Source: Streptomyces sp. cg36
GTDB lineage: Bacteria; Actinomycetota; Actinomycetes; Streptomycetales; Streptomycetaceae
Assembly: GCF_041080675.1 (NCBI RefSeq)
Contig: NZ_CP163520.1
Span: 4,216,001-4,280,000 of the forward strand
Direction: 5' to 3'
DNA length: 64,000 bases
Positions within the stretch are counted from its first letter, which is position 1. The number at the start of each line of letters is the position of its first letter. The position numbers and the translations under genes are program-made. The notes beneath the pieces are model-generated. The model did not search any database and had not been told where the DNA came from. It worked only from the letters and a program-made list of their open reading frames with translations. Shown here piece after piece: positions 56,415 through 64,000 of the stretch.

Positions 56415-57921
56415 GACCCGGGTGCCCCGAGGGGCCGCCGGTGCGGGATCCGTCCCGTGCCGTCGGCCCCTTCGGCGTTCCGGGGGCGGAGCCGGCGGGG
56501 GCCTCCCGGGTCAGGGTGATGTCGGGTGGCGTCGTGCCGGACTGCACGTCGGGGTAGTGCAGCCGCAGCGTGTCGGCCCCCGTGAAGACGTACTGGTGCG
56601 GGGGCCCGGCCGCGCACCCCGCCCCCGGGCCGCCGTCGACCGGCTCGGACCGGCCCAGGCTGAGCCGTCGGCTGTCGGCCGCGACCACGGGAGAGGTCCA
56701 GACGCAGAGCCTGTCGGTCGCGCCGCCTTCGACGTACGTCTTCAGCCGTTCCGCGATCTTCGTCTCGGTGATGGTGACGGTGTACGTGGTGCCCGTCGAC
56801 GGCGTCGTCGCCTTCCACGTGCCGAGGAACTGGTGAGGGACGTGGGGGGTGCTGTGCGTCGGGGACGGGCTGGCGGGGCGGCCGGCGGGAGTGCCGGGCG
56901 ACTGCACGAAGAGGAAGCCGAGGGCGGCGGCGACCACTGCCGCGCCGCCGCCGACGGCGGCTGCGAGCGCGACGCCGGAACGCCGGCGCGGGAGGTCGGG
57001 CGCGCTGCTGAACGCGCCGGGTTCCGGGGGAAAGTCGTTGCGGGGGTTCGGCCCGAGCTCGGGCACGGGCGGCCGGTACCCGCCGGTCCGGACGCCCGTA
57101 CGCAGGTCGTCCGCTGCCCATAACTGGTGCCGATGGTCCTCGACTTGGGCCAGCATCCTGATCGGAAGCCAGGACGGCGGATGCGGGTCGGTGGCCGTCC
57201 GCCGGGCGATCCGCCGGGGCGCGGGCCGCTGGTCGGGATCCTTGTGCAGACAGGAGCGCACGAGCGGGAGCAGCACCGGAGGCACACCGGTGAGGTCGGG
57301 TTCCCCGGGTGCCGTCGAGTGCGCACCGCCGTCGGTGTCGCCGAACGGCAGCCGTCCCGTCGCCGCGTACGCCAGCACCAGGCCCAGCCGGAACACGTCG
57401 CCCGCCTCGGACAGCGCGCCCACGGTCGTCGGCGTGCGCTCCCACGGAGCGCCGACGCTGACGAGGCGCGGCCCGTCCGCCGTCAGCAGGACGTTGGACG
57501 GCTTCAGGCCGGGGTGTACGAGCCCCAGCCTGTGCGTGGCGTCCAGGGCGAGCGCGAGCCGGTGGGCGAGCACCAGCAGCGAACGTTCCGGCAGCGGTCC
57601 GAAGTCCCCTGCCACCGCGTCCTGGAGGCTCGGCCCGGGAACGTACTCCGTCGCCACCCAGCGGATTCCGTCCGACATCCCCGCGTCGAGGACGCGCGCG
57701 GTCCACTCGCCGTCCACGCGCCGCGCCGCCGCCACCTCACGGGCGAACCGCGCCGGGAGTCCGTCCCGGTGCGCGTACTCCTCCTGCACCAGCCTGACCG
57801 CGACCGTGCGCCCACCCGCCGAACGGGCCAGGTAGACCCGCCCCGTCCCACCGGTTCCGAGCCTGCCGAGCAGCCGGAACGGACCGATATGGGACGGGTC
57901 CCCCGCCGCCAGACCTTCCAT
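56398..57921 (-). CDS. PASTA-less membrane Ser/Thr pseudokinase
   Basis: 507 aa. The kinase-like domain (residues 10-250) keeps the glycine loop [12 protein letters not shown], but the ATP lysine is Arg (VAVR, 43), HRD is HPG (136-138), DFG is SVG (155-157), and the activation segment with the APE motif is missing. A Pro-rich linker, one membrane helix ([23 protein letters not shown]) and an external domain beginning [12 protein letters not shown] follow. It is a paralogue of the kinase at 59657, residue-for-residue alignable in the catalytic core. Predicted inactive in phosphotransfer; may bind or regulate partners. Overlaps purA tail-to-tail. Confidence 0.85.
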   Translation of the reverse strand: MEGLAAGDPSHIGPFRLLGRLGTGGTGRVYLARSAGGRTVAVRLVQEEYAHRDGLPARFAREVAAARRVDGEWTARVLDAGMSDGIRWVATEYVPGPSLQDAVAGDFGPLPERSLLVLAHRLALALDATHRLGLVHPGLKPSNVLLTADGPRLVSVGAPWERTPTTVGALSEAGDVFRLGLVLAYAATGRLPFGDTDGGAHSTAPGEPDLTGVPPVLLPLVRSCLHKDPDQRPAPRRIARRTATDPHPPSWLPIRMLAQVEDHRHQLWAADDLRTGVRTGGYRPPVPELGPNPRNDFPPEPGAFSSAPDLPRRRSGVALAAAVGGGAAVVAAALGFLFVQSPGTPAGRPASPSPTHSTPHVPHQFLGTWKATTPSTGTTYTVTITETKIAERLKTYVEGGATDRLCVWTSPVVAADSRRLSLGRSEPVDGGPGAGCAAGPPHQYVFTGADTLRLHYPDVQSGTTPPDITLTREAPAGSAPGTPKGPTARDGSRTGGPSGHPGPTGTS

Positions 57922-57958
57922 GACGGGATGGTGGCACAGCGGGGATGGGCGCGGCAGC

Positions 57959-58201
57959 CTATCCGGCGGCCCACCCCACGAACCCGGCCCAGGCGTCGGC
58001 CCCCACCGCGAAGGTGGGGCTGCCGTCGGCGAGCTTGGAGTCGCGGACGTGGACGGCGTGGGGGCAGGTGGCGACCTCTACGCAGTCGCCGCCGCTGTCG
58101 CTGCTGTACGAGGACTTGCGCCAGCCGATGGCCACTTCGATGCATTCGCCCCCGCTGCTATCGCTGTAGCTCGACTTGAACCATCGCAGGGTCTTACTCA
58201 T
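57959..58201 (-). CDS. DUF397 protein with duplicated motif
   Basis: 80 aa. Two copies of W-(F/R)-KSSYS-x3-SGG-(E/D)-C-(I/V)-EVA stand in tandem (residues 7-25 and 27-45), then the family's VHVRDSKLADGSPTFAVGADAWAGFV. Usual DUF397 proteins have the first motif once. It overlaps the Scr1-like regulator by 4 bases, the typical regulator/DUF397 pair of Streptomyces that has been described as toxin-antitoxin-like (Scr1/Scr2). Confidence 0.85.
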   Translation of the reverse strand: MSKTLRWFKSSYSDSSGGECIEVAIGWRKSSYSSDSGGDCVEVATCPHAVHVRDSKLADGSPTFAVGADAWAGFVGWAAG

Positions 58202-59034
58202 CTGTGCTCTCCTGCCAACTGCTCGATGAGGCCCAGTGATTCACGAGGACCCAGGGCCTGTGACCGGATCTTCGCATACCGCTGGGCGTACGTACTCACC
58301 TTTGCAGGGTCGGAGATCAGCAGGCTTTCGTCCTGTGGTTCGAGGTAGACGAGGTGGTCGTGTTCCGGCGTTTCGAGCAAGTTCAACCCGCCCCGAGCTC
58401 CGGCTTGCTCGCCGCTCAGTCCGACGTCCAGCGGTAGCACCTGAAACGTCACGTTGCGCCGCCGGGCGCACTCGGCGAGGTGCAGTAGCTGCCGCCGCAT
58501 GACCTCGGGGCCACCGATGATCCTCCGTAGAGCGGACTCGTCGACGATCAGTTCGATGAGCGGGACAGGGTTGCGGTCGAAGAGTGCCTTGCGAGCCATC
58601 CTTGCCTCGACCAGTTCTTCCACACGCTCCGGTGGCAAGGGTGGGTACCCGCCCCCGATCAGCGCCCGCGCGTACTCCTCGGTCTGGAAGAGGCCATGGA
58701 TGACGAGGGTGGAGTACAGCTGAAGGACCAGTGCCTTCCGCTCCAGCAGCGCGTAATTCTGGAACTGCGGCGGGTACTTTTCCAGGCGGACGAAGACGCG
58801 CGCCTCCTCGAAGATCCCCAGCTCTTCTCCCAGTGCCTCCTCCAGCTTCACCAGCATCTCGTCGCTCGCGGGCTGGGCGAGCGTTTCCATGGCGCTGATC
58901 GCCGCCGCCGAAAAGCCCGTGCGCTTACCGACTTCCTCCTGTGTCCAGCCCTTTCGCAAACGCAGTCGCTTGGCCACGATGGCCAGCAACTGGGCCACGG
59001 GACCTGCGGTTACCTTGTTTTCTGCGCGTGCCAT
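58198..59034 (-). CDS. Scr1-family helix-turn-helix regulator (DUF5753)
   Basis: 278 aa from ATG 59034 (GGTGGAG upstream). XRE domain VAKRLRLRKGWTQEEVGKRTGFSAAAISAMETLAQPASDEMLVKLEEAL, then the DUF5753 effector domain: PPQFQNYALLERKALVLQLYSTLVIHGLFQTEEYARALI, RKALFDRNPVPLIELIVDESALRRIIGG, VTFQVLPLDVGL. It probably autoregulates through the repeats at 59052-59071 and controls or antagonises the overlapping DUF397 protein. Confidence 0.9.
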   Translation of the reverse strand: MARAENKVTAGPVAQLLAIVAKRLRLRKGWTQEEVGKRTGFSAAAISAMETLAQPASDEMLVKLEEALGEELGIFEEARVFVRLEKYPPQFQNYALLERKALVLQLYSTLVIHGLFQTEEYARALIGGGYPPLPPERVEELVEARMARKALFDRNPVPLIELIVDESALRRIIGGPEVMRRQLLHLAECARRRNVTFQVLPLDVGLSGEQAGARGGLNLLETPEHDHLVYLEPQDESLLISDPAKVSTYAQRYAKIRSQALGPRESLGLIEQLAGEHR

Positions 59035-59051
59035 ATTCTCCACCGCCTCGA

Positions 59052-59071
59052 ACTCAACCGGACTCAACCGG
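59052..59071. promoter_or_regulatory. Tandem ACTCAACCGG direct repeat before Scr1-like gene
   Basis: Two perfect 10-base copies head-to-tail, 18 bases upstream of the regulator ATG (minus strand). Further related TTCAACC/TTCAAGG words lie at 59094-59110. Candidate autoregulatory operator. Confidence 0.5.
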
Positions 59072-59191
59072 TCACAACTGATCCCCCGCCGAATTCAACC
59101 CAATTCAAGGGGAGTTCAGGCAGGTCAACCAATACCCGACGGTCCCCCACGGTCATGGGAAACGCTAGCGGTAATGCCCGAAGCTGTCGCT

Positions 59192-59629
59192 ATGGATACG
59201 CGAATTGGAACGCCCAACTCTGTCACCCAGCCGGGCTGGATTCCCGTTTCGGGGTTCCGGCTGCGAAAAGCGGGCGTTCAATTCGACGCCGTACGGGTCG
59301 ACGGGGAGGCGGGGCGCCGGGTGGCCGACGTGCTGGAGGCGATGACCGGCGGCGAGCCGGGGCCGATCGTGACGGACGCCTCCGGGCGGCGGGGCGTGTA
59401 CTTCCTCGTACCGGCCGGAAGCACGTCCCACCGGATCTGGCCCGCGGGGGCGGTGAGGTTCAACTCGGGGAAGGGGAGAGTGGGTTACGTCCCGGTCCCC
59501 GCGCTGTGGGGCCGGACCTGGCCGCTGTCGTGGCGGTGTCTGCCGCCGGGGGACGGGCGGTTCGTGCACACGCTGATGCTGCGGGCGGTCGTGCGGGAAG
59601 TGCTGGCGGGGCCGGACGGCCCCTGCTGA
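59192..59629 (+). CDS. Hypothetical protein near Scr1/DUF397 pair
   Basis: 145 aa (start ATG 59192, or 59174 adding six codons; neither has a good ribosome site). FRLRKAGVQFDAVRVDGEAGRRVADVLEAM, GPIVTDASGRRGVYFLVPAG, then RVGYVPVPALWGRTWPLSWRCLPPGDGRFVH resemble small proteins sometimes labelled primase/polymerase-like in Streptomyces, but the catalytic acids of a Prim-Pol core are not evident. It is divergent from the Scr1-like gene. Confidence 0.6.
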   Translation: MDTRIGTPNSVTQPGWIPVSGFRLRKAGVQFDAVRVDGEAGRRVADVLEAMTGGEPGPIVTDASGRRGVYFLVPAGSTSHRIWPAGAVRFNSGKGRVGYVPVPALWGRTWPLSWRCLPPGDGRFVHTLMLRAVVREVLAGPDGPC

Positions 59630-59656
59630 CCGGCCTGTTGGCGTGCCGGGCGGGGG

Positions 59657-61477
59657 CTAGCCGCCGTCGTACCGGGACACGCGGTCGTACACGAGCTGGT
59701 CGCCGTTGCTGTCGTTCTCGCGGCGCAGGCGGCCGTCCGGCAGGACGGTGAGGGTCGTGGCGGCGCCGGGGGTGCAGGAGGTGGCCGGTTCGCCCGTCTC
59801 GACGGTGGACGGGCCGAGCTTGAGGGGCGCGTCCGGGGTGGAGGGCCTGGCGGTGAGGGCCGCGCGGAACACGCAGTGGTACGCGCCGCCGCCCGCCGCC
59901 GGGCCGTCCGCCGTCAGCGTCATGACCTGGTCGCCGACCTTGCCGGGCCGCAGGACCAGATGGCGATCGGCGGCCCCGCCGTCGCCCTCGACGGTGCCGG
60001 ACCAGGTGCCGAGGTACTTGGCGGGGATGTCGCCGGGGGCGCTCGCGCTGGGGGAGGGGGACGGCTCGTCGGAGGGGCCGCCGTCCGTGCGCGAACTCGG
60101 CTTTTCCGACGGGGGGTTGGCGGTGGACCGGCTTCCGCCGGTGGTCTTCTCCTCGTCGATCGGGCTGTTCATGTACGCGTACACCGCGCCGCCCGCGCCC
60201 ACGGCGACGACCAGCGCCACGGCTATCAGCGCCGCCGTCGACTTGGCGCTGCGGCGCGGCGGCTCCTCCGGGGGCGGGACCGGGGCGTAGCCGTACGTGG
60301 GCGCCGGGTGCGCATAGCCGTGCCCGGCGGGCTGGCCGGGGTCGGGATAGCCGTAGCCGTACGCGGGGGCCGGGGGCTGGCCGGGGGCCGGATAGCCGTA
60401 CGCCGGGGGCTGGTTCTGCGGGGCGTGGCTGTGGCCGCCGGTCGCCCAGGGCGGGGGCGCGGGGGCGTACGGCTCGGGCTCGGGGGCGGGGCCGGGCTCG
60501 GGGGCGTGCGCCTCGGGGGCGGGGGCCGGGTCGGGGGTGCCGGGGCGGGCGAGGGCGCCGTTGGTGGGGCTCTCGGGGTTCTCGATCTCCAGCAACTCGA
60601 CCGCTTGGCTGCCGAGTCGGGCCACCAGCGGGAGCGGGAGCCAGGGGGCGGGCGAGGCGTCCTGCGGGCCGAGCCCGGACAGGACGTCCGCCAGGGAGGG
60701 GCGCTCGGCGGGCTCCTTGCTCAGGCACGCCCGCACGAGGTCGAGCAGCGGCTCCGGCACGCCCTCCAGGTCCGGCGGCTCCTGCGCGATCCGGAACATC
60801 ATCGCGTGCACCCCGCTGTCGGTGCCGCTGAAGGGGAGGCGGCCCGTCGCCGCGTACGCCAGCACCGAGCCCAGGCAGAACACGTCGCAGGCGGGCGTCA
60901 CGCGGTCGCCGCGCACCTGCTCGGGGGCCATGAACCCGGGCGAGCCGACCAGCGCGCCCGTCCGCGTCAGCCCGCCCTCCGCGACCGTCTCCAGCGCGCG
61001 GGCTATGCCGAAGTCGATGACGCGGGGGCCGTCGAGGGTGATCAGGACGTTCGACGGCTTCAGGTCGCGGTGGATCAGACCGGCGGAGTGGATGTCCCGC
61101 AGCGCGAGGGCGAGGCCGCGGGCGAGGACGCGCAAGGAGGCGGCGGGGAGGGGGCCGTGGCCGCCGGAGACGACCGCGTGCAGGCTGGGACCGGCGACGT
61201 ACCCCGTGGCGACCCAGGGGACCGGGGCCTCCGTGTCGGCGTCCAGGACCGGGGCGGTCCAGTCGCCGCCGACCCGGCGGGCCGCGGCGACCTCCTGGCG
61301 GAAGCGGGCCCGGAACTCGTCGAGGTCGGCCAGCTCCCGGTGCACGAGCTTCACGGCCGCCGTGCGGCCCCGGTCGGAGCGGGCCAGGTAGACGCGGCCC
61401 ATGCCGCCCGTACCGAGCCTCGCGAGCAGGCGGTACGTCCCGATCCGCGAGGGATCTCCGCTTCCCAGTCGCTCCAT
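59657..61477 (-). CDS. Membrane Ser/Thr protein kinase (active-site intact)
   Basis: 606 aa from ATG 61477 (an in-frame ATG at 61564 adds 29 Pro-rich residues). Catalytic domain: LGTGGMGRVYLA, AAVKLVHRE (Lys 43), HRDLKPSNV (Asp 138), DFG (155-157) and GSPGFMAPEQ. A Tyr/Pro/Gly-rich linker with YGYP repeats, a membrane helix (STAALIAVALVVAVGAGGAVYAYM) and an external domain (KYLGTWSGTVEGDGGAADRHLVLRPG) follow. It has no PASTA repeats. External KYLGTW and core numbering match the pseudokinase at 56398, so the pair arose by duplication. Confidence 0.92.
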   Translation of the reverse strand: MERLGSGDPSRIGTYRLLARLGTGGMGRVYLARSDRGRTAAVKLVHRELADLDEFRARFRQEVAAARRVGGDWTAPVLDADTEAPVPWVATGYVAGPSLHAVVSGGHGPLPAASLRVLARGLALALRDIHSAGLIHRDLKPSNVLITLDGPRVIDFGIARALETVAEGGLTRTGALVGSPGFMAPEQVRGDRVTPACDVFCLGSVLAYAATGRLPFSGTDSGVHAMMFRIAQEPPDLEGVPEPLLDLVRACLSKEPAERPSLADVLSGLGPQDASPAPWLPLPLVARLGSQAVELLEIENPESPTNGALARPGTPDPAPAPEAHAPEPGPAPEPEPYAPAPPPWATGGHSHAPQNQPPAYGYPAPGQPPAPAYGYGYPDPGQPAGHGYAHPAPTYGYAPVPPPEEPPRRSAKSTAALIAVALVVAVGAGGAVYAYMNSPIDEEKTTGGSRSTANPPSEKPSSRTDGGPSDEPSPSPSASAPGDIPAKYLGTWSGTVEGDGGAADRHLVLRPGKVGDQVMTLTADGPAAGGGAYHCVFRAALTARPSTPDAPLKLGPSTVETGEPATSCTPGAATTLTVLPDGRLRRENDSNGDQLVYDRVSRYDGG

Positions 61478-61639
61478 GCGGTCCGGTGCCTCCCCGGGTC
61501 GGTCAACGGGGTGAGGATAGTGGGCCGGACCGGGAGGGGTCTGCGGGGGGAAAAGGCCCGACATCCTGCCGAGCTCCGCGCCCCACGGTGGACAACCTGG
61601 TCATACCCCTTCCCACCAGCGCCTCCTTACCCTGGGCCC

Positions 61640-63001
61640 ATGACCCCTCATGTCGAACCCGACCCCCGGGCCGGCGCGGCCGTGAAGGCCGCCGACCGTG
61701 CGCACGTGTTCCATTCCTGGTCCGCCCAGGGCCTGATCGACCCGCTCGCCGTCGCCGGCGCGGAGGGTTCGTACTTCTGGGACTACGACGGCAACCGCTA
61801 CCTCGACTTCACCAGCGGCCTCGTCTTCACCAACATCGGCTACCAGCACCCCAAGGTCGTCGGCGCGATCCAGGAGCAGGCCGGGAAGCTGGCCACCTTC
61901 GCGCCCGCGTTCGCGGTGGAGGCGCGCTCCGAGGCCGCGCGGCTCATCGCGGAGCGCACCCCGGGCGACCTGGACAAGATCTTCTTCACCAACGGCGGCG
62001 CCGAGGCCGTCGAGAACGCCGTCCGGCTGGCCCGGCTGCACACGGGCCGCCAGAAGGTGATGAGCGCCTACCGCTCGTACCACGGCGCCACCGCCCAGGC
62101 GATCAACCTGACCGGCGACCCGCGCCGCTGGGCCTCGGACACCGGCGCGGCGGGCGTCGTCCGCTTCTGGGCGCCGTTCCTCTACCGCTCCGCGTTCTAC
62201 GCCACGGACGAGGCCGAGGAGTGCGCCCGCGCCCTCCAGCACCTGGAGGACACCATCGCCTTCGAGGGCCCCGGCACGATCGCCGCGATCATCCTGGAGA
62301 CCGTGCCGGGCACGGCCGGGATCATGACCCCGCCGCCGGGCTATCTGCCGGGCGTGCGCGAGATCTGCGACCGGTACGGGATCGTCCTGGTCCTGGACGA
62401 GGTCATGTCCGGGTTCGGGCGCACCGGCGCCTGGTTCGCCGCCGACCACTACGGCGTCACGCCCGACCTGATGACCTTCGCCAAGGGCGTGAACTCCGGG
62501 TACGTGCCCCTCGGCGGCGTCGCCATCTCCGCCGAGATCGCCGCCACCTTCGACACCCGGCCCTTCCCGGGCGGCCTGACCTACTCCGGGCACCCGCTGG
62601 CCTGCGCCGCGGCCGTGGCGACCCTCACCGTGATGGAGGAGGAGGGCGTGGTCACCCAGGCCGCGCACATCGGCAGCACGGTCCTGGAGCCGGGGCTGCG
62701 CGAGCTCGCCGCCCGCCACCCCTCGGTCGGCGAGGTGCGCGGCACCGGCGTCTTCTGGGCGCTGGAGCTGGTGAAGAGCCGGGAGACGCGCGAGCCGCTC
62801 GTCCCGTACAACGCCTCGGGCGCGGACGCCGCCCCCATGGCGGCCTTCGGCGCGGCCTGCAAGAAGAACGGCCTGTGGCCCTTCATCAACATGAACCGCA
62901 CCCATGTCGTCCCGCCCTGCAACATCACCGAGGCCGAGGCCAAGGAGGGCCTCGCGGTGCTGGACGAGGCGCTGGCGGTGGCGGACGAGTACACCGTCTG
63001 A
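61640..63001 (+). CDS. Class III aminotransferase
   Basis: 453 aa. Omega-transaminase features: YFWDYDGNRYLDFTSGLVFTNIGYQHP, FFTNGGAEAVENAVRLAR, AYRSYHGATAQAINLTG, VLVLDEVMSGFGRTGAWFA and the PLP Lys in MTFAKGVNSGYVPLGG. Soluble. Wording fits beta-alanine/taurine-pyruvate-type enzymes. A GntR regulator and then a glycosyltransferase follow in the same direction; the regulator may control it. Substrate unknown. Confidence 0.9.
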   Translation: MTPHVEPDPRAGAAVKAADRAHVFHSWSAQGLIDPLAVAGAEGSYFWDYDGNRYLDFTSGLVFTNIGYQHPKVVGAIQEQAGKLATFAPAFAVEARSEAARLIAERTPGDLDKIFFTNGGAEAVENAVRLARLHTGRQKVMSAYRSYHGATAQAINLTGDPRRWASDTGAAGVVRFWAPFLYRSAFYATDEAEECARALQHLEDTIAFEGPGTIAAIILETVPGTAGIMTPPPGYLPGVREICDRYGIVLVLDEVMSGFGRTGAWFAADHYGVTPDLMTFAKGVNSGYVPLGGVAISAEIAATFDTRPFPGGLTYSGHPLACAAAVATLTVMEEEGVVTQAAHIGSTVLEPGLRELAARHPSVGEVRGTGVFWALELVKSRETREPLVPYNASGADAAPMAAFGAACKKNGLWPFINMNRTHVVPPCNITEAEAKEGLAVLDEALAVADEYTV

Positions 63002-63165
63002 TCCGGCCGGCCTTCCTCCCGGGGGCCTGCGCTCCCGCGGCCCGGCTCCGGAATCCTCCGGGGCCGGGCCGCCCCCGCCCTCGCCCCCCGGCCCCCGCAC
63101 GGGCCGGGATGCCGGGTTTGCCTGCGGCTAAGGTGTGCCAAACAGCCGAGGAGGGAGGGACGCCC

Positions 63166-63831
63166 ATGCCAGCGAGCGGAGGGGTGACGCGCAGCACGCT
63201 GCGCCGCCAGATCGCCGACGCGCTGCGCGACGAGATACTCGCCGGGCGCCTGCAGCCCGGCGAGGAGTTCACCGTCAAGCAGATCGCCGAGCAGTACGGG
63301 GTGAGCGCCACCCCCGTGCGCGAGGCGCTGGTCGATCTGACCGCGCAGGGCCTGCTCGACTCCGACCAGCACCGGGGCTTTCGCGTCCACGAGTTCTCCG
63401 TCGAGGACTACGAGGGCATGGTCGAGGCCCGCTCGCTGGTGGTGAACGGCATCTTCCGCAAGATCACGGCGCTGGGGGCGGCCCACGGGCCCGCGCTGGT
63501 GTCGGTGCGGCGCCGCGCCGAGGAGGCCGCGCGGGCGGCCCGCAGCGGCGACCTGAACATACTCATCGGCTATGACCTGCGATTCTGGCGGGAGCTCGGC
63601 GCCCTCGCCGGAAACCCTTACATATCGGACTTCCTGCACCGGCTGCGGATGCAGTGCTGGGTCTTCGCCGTGCCCCATCTGCGCGGCCGGGACGACCTCG
63701 CCCAGTGGCTGTGGAACGGCCACGGCGCCCTCGTGGACGCGGTGGTCAAGGGCGACGGGGACGCCGCGTACGAGGTGATACGGGCGTACAACGACCACTC
63801 GCTCACCTGGGCGGAGCGGCTGAAGCGGTGA
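63166..63831 (+). CDS. GntR/FadR-family regulator
   Basis: 221 aa with GGAGGGAGG before the ATG. Winged HTH: LRRQIADALRDEILAGRLQPGEEFTVKQIAEQYGVSATPVREALVDLTAQGLLDSDQHRGFRV. The FCD-type helical effector domain (FSVEDYEGMVEARSLVVNGIF to RAYNDHSLTWAERLKR) would bind a small carboxylate. It lies 164 bases downstream of the aminotransferase, which is a reasonable target. Overlaps the next start by 4 bases. Confidence 0.9.
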   Translation: MPASGGVTRSTLRRQIADALRDEILAGRLQPGEEFTVKQIAEQYGVSATPVREALVDLTAQGLLDSDQHRGFRVHEFSVEDYEGMVEARSLVVNGIFRKITALGAAHGPALVSVRRRAEEAARAARSGDLNILIGYDLRFWRELGALAGNPYISDFLHRLRMQCWVFAVPHLRGRDDLAQWLWNGHGALVDAVVKGDGDAAYEVIRAYNDHSLTWAERLKR

Positions 63832-64000
63832 CCGACGGCGGCCCCCTCGACCTGTCGGTCGTCGTCCCCGCGTACAACGAGGAACGGCGGCTCGGCCCGA
63901 CCCTGGACGCGATCCGCGACCACCTCCACGGCGCGGCCACGGCCTGGGAGCTGATCGTCGTCGACGACGGCTCCGACGACGGCACGGCGGACGTCGCCCG
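63828..64000 (+). CDS. Family 2 glycosyltransferase, N-terminal part
   Basis: Starts at GTG 63828, overlapping the GntR stop (GTGA), and runs off the right edge after 57 codons. LDLSVVVPAYNEERRLGPTLDAIRDHL and WELIVVDDGSDDGTADVA are the nucleotide-sugar-binding start of GT2 enzymes; the wording resembles dolichyl-phosphate beta-glucosyltransferase-like proteins. The rest is outside the window. Confidence 0.88.
   Translation, partial: MTDGGPLDLSVVVPAYNEERRLGPTLDAIRDHLHGAATAWELIVVDDGSDDGTADVA

Overview
The window is about 72% G+C, uses GTG, TTG and probably one CTG start, and has gene order and families typical of a Streptomyces chromosome. From memory, the backbone dcd - dnaK/grpE/dnaJ/hspR - clpB - pyrE - fba - kyn genes - purA runs like the SCO3683-SCO3629 stretch of S. 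coelicolor, in the core near oriC. A perfect ParB-type parS sequence at 41332-41345 fits that position. Nothing here could be checked against a database.

Layout. 1-860: end of a minus-strand gene of unknown function, a gene-poor stretch, and tRNA-Gly(CCC) with its terminator. 1131-8418: zinc-ribbon protein, dCTP deaminase, phosphoribosyltransferase, a Yip1-like membrane protein, an FG-GAP lipoprotein, a cell-surface protein, and a large membrane Fe-S reductase resembling EtfD. 8637-10495: translationally coupled MraY/WecA-like transferase and FkbM methyltransferase. 10500-12690: palindrome-rich repeat array split by a decayed IS5-family element with a visible TAA target duplication. 12712-17124: dnaK-grpE-dnaJ-hspR heat-shock operon with HspR (HAIR) operators.

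17180-29240 is an accessory block between hspR and clpB. It holds a haem peroxidase, phage-tail-chaperone-like and XhlA-like small genes, a SigJ-type sigma factor, a lactonase-fold protein, a vanadium haloperoxidase with a DoxX protein, a WhiB/zinc-ribbon/HTH operon, an XRE regulator, and a LuxR regulator divergent from a secreted peptide with three PTWD repeats followed by a shortened Rieske-like protein that has lost both histidine ligands. The last set is my best candidate for an undescribed system.

29298-42571 is core again: PPOX protein, HspR-controlled clpB, YbjN protein, mannosyltransferase, aminotransferase, DUF2617, aminopropyltransferase-like protein, SRPBCC protein, aldose epimerase, pyrE and fba. 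42596-54153: MFS exporter, DUF3151, DUF3152, kynA-kynU plus a candidate formamidase, a two-component system and a P450, punctuated by three more repeat arrays. 54154-64000: DAG-kinase-like protein, purA, a predicted pseudokinase, a Scr1/DUF397 pair, an active-looking Ser/Thr kinase, a class III aminotransferase, a GntR regulator and the start of a GT2 glycosyltransferase.

Genes that work together: DnaK/GrpE/DnaJ/ClpB form one disaggregation system under HspR; KynA, KynU and the neighbouring hydrolase could convert tryptophan to anthranilate; the two kinase paralogues share an extracellular domain but only one keeps catalytic residues.
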